Shown here piece by piece: positions 51,929 through 61,046 of a DNA stretch of 64,000 nucleotides (the first letter of the stretch is position 1; every line of letters begins with the position of its first letter). The position numbers were made by a program, and so were the translations under genes. The stretch covers positions 2,643,784 through 2,707,783 of the forward strand of contig NZ_JAMDLG010000001.1 in the NCBI RefSeq assembly GCF_023721715.1. Reading direction: 5' to 3'. This DNA is from Parasegetibacter sp. NRK P23 (lineage in GTDB: Bacteria > Bacteroidota > Bacteroidia > Chitinophagales > Chitinophagaceae). The notes below the pieces were generated by a model, which saw only the letters and a program-made list of their open reading frames with translations, ran no database searches and was not told the DNA's origin.

Positions 51929-53050
51929 ATGACGCAACTACCCTGGAGGGAAGCACTACTCGCCCTCTTCGCCCTGACAACCGTAGTTCAGGTGGTTTAC
52001 TATTTGTATTTCTTCCGGCGACTGGCCTGGTACCGGCCGCTGGAGAAACAACATTCCCAGCAACATCCTGTTTCGGTGATCATCTGCGCACGCGATGAAG
52101 CCGCAAATTTAACTAAAAATCTTCCGGGCGTACTATTTCAGCAATATCCTTCCACCAACGAAGTGATATTGGTGAACGATAACTCCAACGATGAGTCGCG
52201 GTACCTGCTGGCGGAATTGCAGAAAACATTCAAAAAAATGAATGTAATAGAACTGCACCAGGAAGCCAAACTGATTGCCGGAAAGAAGTACCCGCTCTCC
52301 ATCGGCATCAAAGAAGCGAAACACGAAATACTCCTGCTTACGGATGCCGATTGCGTGCCCGCAAGCGAGCACTGGATGCAGAAAATGCAGGATGCCTACG
52401 ACGAAAGCACCGAAATCGTACTCGGTTATGGCGCTTACCATAAAAAACCCGGATTACTCAACAAACTCATCCGCTTCGAGACACTCCACGCGGCCATGCA
52501 ATACTTCTCCTTCGCCCTGGCAGGGAAGCCTTATATGGGCGTGGGCCGGAACCTTTCGTATAAAAAACAACTCTTCTTCAAGAATAAGGGTTTTTCCTCC
52601 ATCAACCATATCCCGGGCGGAGACGACGACCTTTTCATCAATAAAGTAGCGAACAGTTCCAATACACGCATCATCATTGAACCGGACACCTTCACGCTTT
52701 CCGAGCCGAAGAAAACCTGGAAGGAATGGTTCGCCCAAAAAACACGCCACTATTCCACCGCCAGGTACTATAAACCAACGCACCGTTTCCTTTTGGGCGG
52801 GTACGCGGCGGCGCATTTTCTTTTCTATCCCTTACTGGCCGTGGCCATCATCTTCTCCGACTGGCGCATCGCACTCGGCCTCCTGGGCATCAAACTCATC
52901 ACGCAAGGCATCGTGTATTATAAATGCGCGAAGAAACTCCAGGAGAACGACCTGTTCGCATGGTTCTGGTTGTTCGACCTCTGGATGTTCTTTTATTATT
53001 GCATCTTTGCACCAGCATTATGGAAAAAGCCCCGTCAAAACTGGAACTGA
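51929..53050 (+). CDS. Membrane-bound family 2 glycosyltransferase
   Basis: A 373-residue GT-A glycosyltransferase. One N-terminal membrane helix (ALLALFALTTVVQVVYYLYFF), then the nucleotide-sugar domain (VSVIICARDEAANLTKNLP...LTDADCVP as DxD motif, IPGGDDDLFINKV, KTRHYSTARYY as the QxxRW-like site) and two or three C-terminal helices. It probably builds a surface glycan or glycolipid. The end overlaps rsmG by 31 bp. A TACCTTCG -7-like box lies just upstream. Confidence 0.88.
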   Translation: MTQLPWREALLALFALTTVVQVVYYLYFFRRLAWYRPLEKQHSQQHPVSVIICARDEAANLTKNLPGVLFQQYPSTNEVILVNDNSNDESRYLLAELQKTFKKMNVIELHQEAKLIAGKKYPLSIGIKEAKHEILLLTDADCVPASEHWMQKMQDAYDESTEIVLGYGAYHKKPGLLNKLIRFETLHAAMQYFSFALAGKPYMGVGRNLSYKKQLFFKNKGFSSINHIPGGDDDLFINKVANSSNTRIIIEPDTFTLSEPKKTWKEWFAQKTRHYSTARYYKPTHRFLLGGYAAAHFLFYPLLAVAIIFSDWRIALGLLGIKLITQGIVYYKCAKKLQENDLFAWFWLFDLWMFFYYCIFAPALWKKPRQNWN

Positions 53051-53664
53051 TCCTTCAGTATTTCGCCGATTTCACCCCGGAACAGATCGCGCAGTTCGCC
53101 GCGCTGGAAGCCTTGTACACCGATTGGAACAGTAAGATCAACGTAATTTCCAGAAAAGATATTGATAGTTTGTACGAAAAACACGTTTTGCATTCCCTCG
53201 CCATTGCCGCCGTAGCGGAATTCAAACCCGGCATGGAAGTGATCGATATCGGCACGGGTGGCGGTTTCCCCGGGATTCCCCTCGCGATTTTTTTCCCGGA
53301 AACAAAGTTCCATCTCGTAGACAGCATCAACAAAAAACTGAACGTGGTCCGCGCCGTGGCAGAAGCCATCAACCTCCAGAATGTAACCACGCAACATACC
53401 CGCACGGAAGACATCAAAGGAAGGAAATTCCATTTCGCAGTTTCCAGGGCCGTGGCCCCACTGAAGGACCTCTGGCGCTGGGCAGGACCGCTGCTCCGCA
53501 AAGGCGGCGAACCCGAAAACCCTTACGGACTCATCTGCCTCAAAGGAGGCGACCTGCACCAGGAAATCTCCGAAAGTGGCTGCAGGCCGCAGCTTACAGA
53601 AGTGTACGATCTTTTCCAGGAAGATTATTTCAAAGAGAAATACGTGGTGCGCGTGAACAAGTAA
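53020..53664 (+). CDS. rsmG: 16S rRNA (guanine527-N7)-methyltransferase
   Basis: A 214-residue SAM-dependent methyltransferase. SAM-binding motif VIDIGTGGGFPGIPLAI, followed by VDSINKKLNVVRAVAEAINLQNV and the family motif VSRAVAPL. It modifies G527 of 16S rRNA. The start ATG at 53020 lies inside the end of the glycosyltransferase gene, so the two are translationally linked. Confidence 0.95.
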   Translation: MEKAPSKLELILQYFADFTPEQIAQFAALEALYTDWNSKINVISRKDIDSLYEKHVLHSLAIAAVAEFKPGMEVIDIGTGGGFPGIPLAIFFPETKFHLVDSINKKLNVVRAVAEAINLQNVTTQHTRTEDIKGRKFHFAVSRAVAPLKDLWRWAGPLLRKGGEPENPYGLICLKGGDLHQEISESGCRPQLTEVYDLFQEDYFKEKYVVRVNK

Positions 53665-53817
53665 GGTTCTTAAAAAAATCTTAACGTTTTGTCAATGCTT
53701 TCAAAAACAAAGCGGCTTTCTGTAATTTAGCCACGCGTCATTTATTTCAACCAGCACTCACCACTTTTAACCGGCTTGTCCGGCAATCAGCAATTTTAAC
53801 CAAACTGTAGAAGCATC

Positions 53818-54159
53818 ATGTTGATACATCGGTGGATGGTCATTATTTTATTACTCACAGGTTTCTGCCTCATGAAGCGGCAGAACATGATCTGTGTGAC
53901 CAATCCCCTCGACGCTATCGGACATGTGGTGCTGAAGAAAGACCTTGATTCAGATGCTTCCGTTAGTTGCGCCGGCCTTGAAGCGCCCGACCAGGAAGAA
54001 GCCGTTCTGCAAAGAACCACGCCCCGCGTTGATCCCATCGTTATCGTTAAGGAAGATATAGCATCAGACTGTTCTTCCCTCCATCATTTCACCACATGGA
54101 ATGGCGAACACGTTTCTCCCGCTCACCACGATTATCTTTTCCGGCTCAAACCCTTTTGA
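53818..54159 (+). CDS. Small hypothetical protein with N-terminal hydrophobic segment
   Basis: A 113-residue protein. The start MLIHRWMVIILLLTGFCLMK could be a signal peptide or a membrane anchor. The rest is polar with four Cys residues. It precedes the efflux operon by 57 bp but no family or functional link was recognised. Confidence 0.5.
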   Translation: MLIHRWMVIILLLTGFCLMKRQNMICVTNPLDAIGHVVLKKDLDSDASVSCAGLEAPDQEEAVLQRTTPRVDPIVIVKEDIASDCSSLHHFTTWNGEHVSPAHHDYLFRLKPF

Positions 54160-54216
54160 TAAACATGAATTGCGTGCCATAAACACACTATTCCTATTTA
54201 TCAAAAAATACTTCAA

Positions 54217-55308
54217 ATGAAATACGATTTTCGTTTGGCACTGTGCGCGTTCTCCATTGCGGGATGCACAGCCAACTCAGCAGTTCCCACTACCCAATCG
54301 AAACCTGAACTCCCGGTGATTACCGTGGTTCAGAAAGATACTATGCTCGAAACCCGTTATGTGGCCGATATCGAAGCCGTTCAAAATGTGGAAATACGCG
54401 CTAAAGTATCCGGGTTTCTCGATAAAATTTTAATTGATGAAGGCCGTGAAGTAAAGAAAGGACAAATCCTCTTCAAACTGAACGATGAAGAATACAAAGC
54501 GAATCTCGCTTCCGCCAAAGCCCTGCTCTCTAACGCGATGGCAGAAGAAAAAGGCGCTGAACTCGAAGTAAAACGAGTGAAATTACTGGTAGACAAAAAA
54601 GTCATTTCCAAAACAGAACTCGAACTGGCCGAAGCGCGGCTCACCGCGGCACACGCTAAAGTGAACGAAGCCCGGTCCAACGAATCGAATGCCGCGCTGA
54701 AACTCTCTTACACCAACATCCGTGCGCCTTTCGATGGGATCATCAACCGCATTCCGCTGAAGGCTGGTAGTCTCGTAAATGAGGGCGCACTCCTCACCAC
54801 CGTATCCGATGTAAGGGCCATCTACGCCTATTTTAATGTATCGGAGAACGAATACCTCCGCTACCGCAACAAAGAAGACAAAGAAAACGACCAGGTGGAA
54901 CTGATTCTCTCCAATGGTGAAACCTACACCCACAAAGGAAAGATAGAAACCATTGAAGGTGAGTTTGATGAAACCACCGGCTCCATCGCTTTCCGCGCAC
55001 GTTTTCCTAATCCCGGAAAGTTGTTGCGGCACGGCGCTTCAGGCAAAGTAAGACTCACCAACAAGATTGAAGACGCCCTCATGGTGCCGCAGAAATCCAC
55101 TTTCGATATCCAGGATAAAAACTTCGTATTCGTCCTGAACAAAGAGAACAAAGTGAAGATGCGGCACTTCAAACCAAAGACCCGCGTAGCCGATTACTAC
55201 ATTGTGCAGGAAGGGCTTGAAAAAGGCGACCGCATTGTGTACGAAGGCATGCAGGATTTGCGCGATGGCGCCATTATTACACCGAAAGAGACCAGCGCAG
55301 CACTCTAG
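54217..55308 (+). CDS. RND efflux periplasmic adaptor (membrane fusion protein)
   Basis: A 363-residue AcrA/MexA-type adaptor lipoprotein with lipobox Cys near residue 19 (FSIAGCTANSA). It has a barrel-sandwich part (VEIRAKVSGFLDKILIDEGREVKKGQILFKL), a helical hairpin (about 90-150), LSYTNIRAPFDGIINRIPLKAGSLV, and a C-terminal beta barrel. It connects the RND pump with the outer-membrane channel. First gene of the efflux operon. Confidence 0.95.
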   Translation: MKYDFRLALCAFSIAGCTANSAVPTTQSKPELPVITVVQKDTMLETRYVADIEAVQNVEIRAKVSGFLDKILIDEGREVKKGQILFKLNDEEYKANLASAKALLSNAMAEEKGAELEVKRVKLLVDKKVISKTELELAEARLTAAHAKVNEARSNESNAALKLSYTNIRAPFDGIINRIPLKAGSLVNEGALLTTVSDVRAIYAYFNVSENEYLRYRNKEDKENDQVELILSNGETYTHKGKIETIEGEFDETTGSIAFRARFPNPGKLLRHGASGKVRLTNKIEDALMVPQKSTFDIQDKNFVFVLNKENKVKMRHFKPKTRVADYYIVQEGLEKGDRIVYEGMQDLRDGAIITPKETSAAL

Positions 55309-55414
55309 CATTACATTCATGTAAACCATCCGAAAATTCCTCTGCGGAGGAAGCGGGCATGTTTTTGTCCGGCCGTTCATAAAACTGAAATAATTCAATC
55401 CTAAAGCTGTTGAA

Positions 55415-58400
55415 ATGATCGAAACATTCATCAGGAGGCCGGTGCTTTCACTGGTGATCTCCATCGTCATCACATTACTCGGTGCACTGGCGCTGTTCAC
55501 CTTGCCGGTGACGCAGTTCCCGGACATTGTGCCGCCATCTGTTGTGGTGACCGCCAAATACACCGGCGCGAACGCTGAAGTGTGCGCCAAGGCCGTGGCC
55601 ACCCCGCTGGAACGCGCCATCAACGGTGTTCCCGGCATGACCTATATGTCGTCCGTAACCAGCAACAACGGCACCACCCTGATACAGGTGTTTTTTAAAG
55701 TTGGGACCGACCCCGACGTAGCGGCCGTGAACGTGCAAAACCGCGTTACCACCGTGCTGGATGAACTGCCGGAAGAAGTGATCAAAGCCGGTGTAACCAC
55801 GGAAAAAGAAGTGAACAGTATGCTCATGTACCTGAACGTAATGAGCACCGATACGGCCACCGATGAACAGTTTATCTACAACTTTACCGACATCAACGTA
55901 TTGCAGGAGCTGAAACGTATTGATGGCGTGGGTTTCGTGGAGATCATGGGCCAGAAGGAATACGCCATGCGGGTTTGGCTGAACCCGGAGCGCATGCTCG
56001 CCTACAAGGTTTCCGCCGATGAGGTAACCGAAGCGTTGCGGGCGCAGAACATAGAAGCGGCACCTGGGAAAACCGGAGAAAGTTCCGGTCGTAATGCCCA
56101 ATCTTTTCAATATGTATTGAAATACACCGGAAAGTTTTTTGAACCGGAGCAGTACGCCAATATCGTGATCCGTTCCGGAGACGATGGCTCCTTTCTGAAA
56201 CTGAAGGATGTGGCCGAAGTGGAGTTTGGTTCCATGACCTACAGTATGGTATCGAAAACAGATGGTCGCCCCTCCGCTTCCATCATGATCAAACAAAGGC
56301 CCGGGTCCAACGCCCGGGATGTGATCGCGGCCATCAAGGAACGGATGGCTGAGTTGAAGGAACGCTCCTTTCCCCCGGGCATGGATTTTAACGTAAACTA
56401 TGATGTATCCCGTTTCCTCGACGCATCGATTCACGAAGTGGTGAAAACATTGATAGAAGCGTTTCTACTTGTATTCATCGTCGTGTTCATCTTCCTTCAG
56501 GATTTCAGAAGTACGCTTATCCCAGCATTGGCCGTACCCGTAGCGCTCATCGGCACACTGGCCTTCATGCAGTTGATGGGCTTCTCCATTAACCTGCTCA
56601 CCTTGTTCGCGCTGGTACTGGCGATTGGTATTGTGGTGGACAACGCGATCGTGGTGGTGGAGGCGGTCCATGTAAAGATGACCGAAGAAAAACTTCCGGC
56701 GATGGAAGCCACGGTTTCCGCCATGAAAGAGATCAGCGGGGCCATCGTGGCCATCACCCTGGTGATGTCGGCGGTATTTATACCGGTGGCATTCTTATCC
56801 GGCCCGGTTGGTGTTTTCTACCGGCAGTTCTCCCTCACCCTCGCCATAGCCATTGTTATCTCGGGCATCAACGCGCTTACCCTAACCCCGGCACTCTGTG
56901 CGCTGATGCTTAAACACAGCCACAGTACAGGAAAAAAGAACCTGTTGCAACGTTTCTTTTCTTCCTTCAACAAAGGTTACGATGCTACCGCCAACGGTTA
57001 CATGAAATTATTGGGCAAGATCGCGGGCAGAAGGATGGTAACGATCGTGTTGCTGCTTGTTTTCTGTGGCGCGACCTGGAGTGTTTCGAAAATTCTTCCC
57101 TCAGGCTTTATTCCCACGGAAGACCAGGGCATGATTTACGTGAACGTAACTACGCCACCCGGTTCCACCGTTGAACGTACCGAAGCCGTACTGGATGGTA
57201 TTCAGCGGGAAGCGGCCAAACTTGGCGCGACGGAATCCGTTTCCACACTCGCGGGCTTCAGTCTGGTGAACGATGTAGCCGGCGCCTCTTACGGCATGGG
57301 CATGATTAACCTGAAGATGTGGGAAGAAAGAACCTCCTCGGTCCAGGAAATCATTGATTCCCTGATCGCCGCTACCCGGCACATCACCGACGCACGCATC
57401 GAATTCTTTCCCCCGCCCACCGTTCCCGGCTTCGGCAACTCCAGCGGATTTGAATTGAGGGTGATCGACAGAACCGGTACCGGCGACCTGCAAAAAACCG
57501 CGGCGGTCACCAATGGCTTCATCTCCGCGCTGAAAAAGGACCCGGCCATCGGCTCCGCCTTCACCAGCTTCGATCCCAACTTCCCGCAGTATATGATCCA
57601 TGTTGACCAGGAAATGGCCGCACAAAAAGGCGTTACGATAGACAACGCCATGAGCACCCTGCAAACTTTGCTCGGCAGTTATTACGCCACGAACTTCATC
57701 CGCTTCGGACAGATGTATAAAGTGATGGTACAGGCTTACCCGCAATACCGCACCAAGCCGGAAGACATCCTTCAGCTTTATGTGCGCAGCAGCAGCGGAG
57801 AAATGGTTCCTTATTCCAGTTTCATCAAACTGGAACGTGTATACGGACCGGAGCAACTCACCCGCTACAACATGTACACCTCCGCCATGATTAATGGTGA
57901 TGCCGCACCCGGTTCAAGCAGCGGCGACGCCATTAAGGCGATAGAAAAAGTAGCGGAGAAAGAACTCCCGAGGGGCTTCGGTTTTGAATGGAGCGGCATG
58001 ACGCGCGAACAGATTCTTTCCGGCAACCAGGCCGTTTACATCTTCCTGATCTGTATCGTGTTCGTGTACCTGTTGCTGGCTGCTCAGTACGAAAGTTTCC
58101 TGCTGCCGCTGCCCGTGCTGCTCTCGTTGCCCGCGGGCATCTTCGGCGCGTTCGCCACACTTTACCTGGCAGGACTGGAAAACAATATTTATGCGCAGGT
58201 GGCCCTCGTGATGCTGATCGGACTGTTGGGAAAGAACGCCATCCTGATCGTGGAGTTCGCCGTACTCAAGAGGAAACAGGGCATGCCGGTACTGGAAGCG
58301 GTGAAAGAAGGCGCTTTCGCACGTTTGCGTCCTATACTCATGACCTCCTTCGCCTTTATTGCGGGATTGATCCCCTTGTGTATCGCCAGCGGCGCGGGCG

Positions 58401-58528
58401 CCATGGGCAACCGTTCTATTGGTACCGCCGCAGCAGGCGGCATGCTGATCGGCACCTTGTTCGGCGTACTGATCATTCCCGGACTTATCTATCTCTTCAG
58501 TTCTAAAAAAGAAAAAAATGCAGCTTAA
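55415..58528 (+). CDS. RND efflux permease, HAE1 (AcrB-like) family
   Basis: A 1,037-residue inner-membrane pump with two halves of six membrane helices and large periplasmic loops. The proton-relay region in TM4 reads GIVVDNAIVVVEAV, so the second Asp of the AcrB pair is Asn; the TM10 Lys is kept in GLLGKNAILIVEFAVL. Substrates are probably hydrophobic drugs or bile-like compounds. It overlaps the outer-membrane factor gene by 11 bp. Confidence 0.95.
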   Translation: MIETFIRRPVLSLVISIVITLLGALALFTLPVTQFPDIVPPSVVVTAKYTGANAEVCAKAVATPLERAINGVPGMTYMSSVTSNNGTTLIQVFFKVGTDPDVAAVNVQNRVTTVLDELPEEVIKAGVTTEKEVNSMLMYLNVMSTDTATDEQFIYNFTDINVLQELKRIDGVGFVEIMGQKEYAMRVWLNPERMLAYKVSADEVTEALRAQNIEAAPGKTGESSGRNAQSFQYVLKYTGKFFEPEQYANIVIRSGDDGSFLKLKDVAEVEFGSMTYSMVSKTDGRPSASIMIKQRPGSNARDVIAAIKERMAELKERSFPPGMDFNVNYDVSRFLDASIHEVVKTLIEAFLLVFIVVFIFLQDFRSTLIPALAVPVALIGTLAFMQLMGFSINLLTLFALVLAIGIVVDNAIVVVEAVHVKMTEEKLPAMEATVSAMKEISGAIVAITLVMSAVFIPVAFLSGPVGVFYRQFSLTLAIAIVISGINALTLTPALCALMLKHSHSTGKKNLLQRFFSSFNKGYDATANGYMKLLGKIAGRRMVTIVLLLVFCGATWSVSKILPSGFIPTEDQGMIYVNVTTPPGSTVERTEAVLDGIQREAAKLGATESVSTLAGFSLVNDVAGASYGMGMINLKMWEERTSSVQEIIDSLIAATRHITDARIEFFPPPTVPGFGNSSGFELRVIDRTGTGDLQKTAAVTNGFISALKKDPAIGSAFTSFDPNFPQYMIHVDQEMAAQKGVTIDNAMSTLQTLLGSYYATNFIRFGQMYKVMVQAYPQYRTKPEDILQLYVRSSSGEMVPYSSFIKLERVYGPEQLTRYNMYTSAMINGDAAPGSSSGDAIKAIEKVAEKELPRGFGFEWSGMTREQILSGNQAVYIFLICIVFVYLLLAAQYESFLLPLPVLLSLPAGIFGAFATLYLAGLENNIYAQVALVMLIGLLGKNAILIVEFAVLKRKQGMPVLEAVKEGAFARLRPILMTSFAFIAGLIPLCIASGAGAMGNRSIGTAAAGGMLIGTLFGVLIIPGLIYLFSSKKEKNAA

Positions 58529-59951
58529 CAAGATATTACTTGTCTCCGCAATCGCCATCGCCGGAGGATGCGCCGTGCCGAAAAAACAACTTTCTCCGGA
58601 ACTCTCCGCTTTACCGGATACCTTCCACCATGCGGCAGACAACGACTCATTGCAGGTAAGCCTTCCCGTTAGAACAACACTGTTTACCGATACGGTATTG
58701 CTCGCCCTGATAGATACCGCGTTACAACAAAACGCAGACATGTTGATAGCGGTACAGAAACTGAACCTCAGCGCAACGGAACTCTACCGCCGGAAAGCCG
58801 CCTTTCTTCCCAGCCTGGAAGCCACAGCCAGCGCGGGCATTACGAGATACGGCGATTATACGATAGACGGTGTCGGCAATTTCGACACCAATCTTTCAGG
58901 CAACATCAACGAGAAACAACGGACACCGGACCCATTAGTGCCGGATTATTTCGTCGGGTTCCGGAGCAATTGGGAACTCGACATCTGGGGTAAACTGAAA
59001 ACCCTTAAAACCGCGGCCTCTTACCAGTACTTATCCGACCAGGCCGCGCAACAGATGGTAAAAACCGAACTGGTGGCACAAGTAGCGTCGTTGTATTACG
59101 AACTGCTTGCGAAAGACAATGAACGCGCCATCCTGGAAAAGAATATTCAACTCCAGGAAACCGCGTTGGAAATCATCCGTACCCAAAAAACCGGCGGACG
59201 CGCCACAGAGCTTGCCGTACAACAGTTCCAGGCGCAGTTGCTGCGTACACAGGGCGCGGTATTTCTCACCAATCAGGAAATCACCGCACTGGAAAACCAG
59301 CTCTGCTTCCTGCTGGGAAAATATCCCGAGCGGATTAAACGTGGTACACCATTGAACCTCCAGCAAATGCCCGGCACACTGAATGTGGGCATCCCCGCTC
59401 AATTACTGAAAAACCGTCCTGATATACGCAGAGAAGAATTAAAAATGAAAGCCGTCACCGCGGGTACGGAAGCGGCAAGACTTTCCTTCAAACCTTCCTT
59501 CCTGATCACGCCTTATGCAGGATTGAACAGTTTTAAAGCAGGCTTGCTTTTCAGTCCTGAATCAGCCGCACTCGGCATCCTCGGTAACATCAGCGCACCA
59601 TTGCTGAACCAGCGGGCGCTGAAGGCGAACCACCGCGAAGCCGCAACACAGGCAGCCATCAGTTTCCAGGAATACAGGAAAACAGTATTGAATGCCGTAC
59701 AGGAGGTGAGTTCCGGACTCAATGCCATTCAGAATATCACCAAAGCCTACCAATACAAAGAGCAGGAATTTAATGTGCTGAACAATGGCGTATCCACCGC
59801 GAACGACCTGTTCCTCAGCGGGTACGCCAATTACCTTGAAGTAATCACCGCACAAAGAACCGTACTGGAAACCGAACTGGAACTGAGCAGGCAGAAAAAA
59901 GAACTGCTGCTTTCACAAGTGAAGCTGTACCGTGCATTAGGAGGAAATTAA
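58518..59951 (+). CDS. Outer-membrane efflux factor, NodT/CusC family
   Basis: A 477-residue TolC-like lipoprotein (lipobox AIAGGCAVPKK). Two repeats of the OEP fold are visible; features include GFRSNWELDIWGKLKTLKTAASYQYL, LLKNRPDIRREELKMKA and a C-terminal GYANYLEVITAQRTVLETELELSRQKKELLLSQVKLYRALGG. It forms the exit duct of the RND system. Confidence 0.95.
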   Translation: MQLNKILLVSAIAIAGGCAVPKKQLSPELSALPDTFHHAADNDSLQVSLPVRTTLFTDTVLLALIDTALQQNADMLIAVQKLNLSATELYRRKAAFLPSLEATASAGITRYGDYTIDGVGNFDTNLSGNINEKQRTPDPLVPDYFVGFRSNWELDIWGKLKTLKTAASYQYLSDQAAQQMVKTELVAQVASLYYELLAKDNERAILEKNIQLQETALEIIRTQKTGGRATELAVQQFQAQLLRTQGAVFLTNQEITALENQLCFLLGKYPERIKRGTPLNLQQMPGTLNVGIPAQLLKNRPDIRREELKMKAVTAGTEAARLSFKPSFLITPYAGLNSFKAGLLFSPESAALGILGNISAPLLNQRALKANHREAATQAAISFQEYRKTVLNAVQEVSSGLNAIQNITKAYQYKEQEFNVLNNGVSTANDLFLSGYANYLEVITAQRTVLETELELSRQKKELLLSQVKLYRALGGN

Positions 59952-60049
59952 ACAGCAAGAATAAATACCACAAAGCGGTTATTGTCTATATTCACAAATT
60001 ATAGAACATTTGCATATTGTGTAACGTGGAAAAGACCCTGGAAAATTAA

Positions 60050-60685
60050 ATGAAGATCAATGTATGTATCGTGGATGATAACAAGGACATCCGACAGGCG
60101 CTGGAAGAAGTGATCAAATTATCAGACGATTATGTTTGCATCGGTTCTTACGCTTCCTGTGAAGAAGCGCTGGATGGAATTCCTGATGTACATCCTCATG
60201 TAGTGTTAATGGACATCAACCTGGGAACGGGCAGCGGCATAGATTGTGTCCGCAAACTCAAACCCCAGGTACCGGACATTCTTTATATGATGTGTACGGT
60301 GTATGAAGAAGATGAAAAGATCTTCGAGGCGCTGAGCGCGGGCGCCAATGGTTATATTCTCAAAAAAACCGCCCCGGACAAATTACTGGAAGCCATCCGC
60401 GAATTGCATGAAGGTGGTGCCCCCATGAGCAGCCAGATCGCAAGAAAAGTAGTGGCGGCCTTCCAGGCCAAATCCCTGGCCGACAGCCAGGCGGATACGC
60501 TCGGCATGTTGTCTAACCGGGAAAAGGAAATACTGGAACTCCTCGCGAAAGGCATGTTGTACAAAGAGATCGCCGCCGAACTGTTCATCAGCCAGGAAAC
60601 GGTGCGTAAACATGTGTACCATATTTACGAAAAGCTTCACGTCAACAACCGGATCGAAGCCATCAATAAGTTCTTCGGAAGGTAA
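60050..60685 (+). CDS. NarL/FixJ-type response regulator
   Basis: A 211-residue two-domain regulator. Receiver domain with acidic pocket Asp9-Asp10, phospho-acceptor Asp55 (VVLMDINLG) and Lys in ILKKTAPDKL; C-terminal LuxR HTH (LSNREKEILELLAKGMLYKEIAAELFISQETVRKHVYHIYEKLHV). No histidine kinase gene lies nearby, so the partner is unknown. TACC/GGTA dyads resembling NarL-type heptamers lie downstream at 60686-60708 and 60752-60768. Confidence 0.93.
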   Translation: MKINVCIVDDNKDIRQALEEVIKLSDDYVCIGSYASCEEALDGIPDVHPHVVLMDINLGTGSGIDCVRKLKPQVPDILYMMCTVYEEDEKIFEALSAGANGYILKKTAPDKLLEAIRELHEGGAPMSSQIARKVVAAFQAKSLADSQADTLGMLSNREKEILELLAKGMLYKEIAAELFISQETVRKHVYHIYEKLHVNNRIEAINKFFGR

Positions 60686-60708
60686 AAACTACCGTAAATG
60701 GGTAGTTT
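60686..60708 (+). terminator. Hairpin after response regulator gene
   Basis: AAACTACC pairs with GGTAGTTT over a 7-nt loop, directly after the stop codon. It may be a terminator; the arms also look like a NarL-type site (TACCGTA / ATGGGTA). Confidence 0.6.
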
Positions 60709-60751
60709 AAATGCCCTCAGAAGGCAAAAGCATAGTTGAATAGGGCAAAAT

Positions 60752-60798
60752 ATACCACTTAGTGGTATTGTACAGGTGAGGTTACCCACCTACTTTTG
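60752..60798 (+). promoter_or_regulatory. Well-formed promoter with overlapping perfect dyad
   Basis: TTG at 60768-60770, a 20-bp spacer and TACTTTTG at 60791-60798 match the Bacteroidota consensus. A perfect dyad, ATACCACT-T-AGTGGTAT (60752-60768), abuts the -33 element, so a dimeric regulator may control it. No coding sequence follows on this strand. Confidence 0.7.
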
Positions 60799-60802
60799 TA
60801 GG

Positions 60803-60930
60803 GCACTCAACACTAAGGCTAATCAAATACCATTTACATAAATGGCAAGAAGTTGGCATTAATCATTAACCTTACCACGTTCTTTTCAACGAGAACAATT
60901 TTGAAGACCATCCTTCGGGGTGGTCTTCCC
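60803..60930 (+). ncRNA. Candidate small non-coding RNA
   Basis: About 125 nt downstream of the promoter at 60752-60798 and without a gene on this strand (only a 6-codon ORF at 60842). It would fold into three hairpins: CCATTT/AAATGG (60830-60845), GTTCT/AGAAC (60879-60896) and an 11-bp stem capped by TTCG (60903-60928). The last stem may end the transcript, although no clear T-tract follows. Confidence 0.45.
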
Positions 60931-60935
60931 ATTAC

Positions 60936-61046
60936 GAGAAGCCACAGGCTTCGAAGTAATCTCCCATCGGCTAAACAGTTCATCCTTTGAAAGATGCACC
61001 GTGTAGTCGATGGGAGACTCCTTCGGGGCTTCGCCCCTCGGAGTTA
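60936..61046. repeat. Cluster of palindromes at the end of the M1 peptidase gene
   Basis: Three dyads in a row: GAAGCC/GGCTTC (about 60939-60953), CTCCCATCG with CGATGGGAG (about 60961 and 61007), and a strong hairpin CTCC...GGGG-CTTCG-CCCC...GGAG just before the peptidase stop. On the minus strand the last one can be the peptidase terminator. The motif AGT(A/T)ATCTCCC occurs twice. Confidence 0.5.

Noticed and set aside
55475-56434. Long reading frame on the minus strand inside the RND permease gene
   Set aside because: It is fully antisense to a well-conserved gene, and its composition (His/Gly-rich) is that of a codon shadow.
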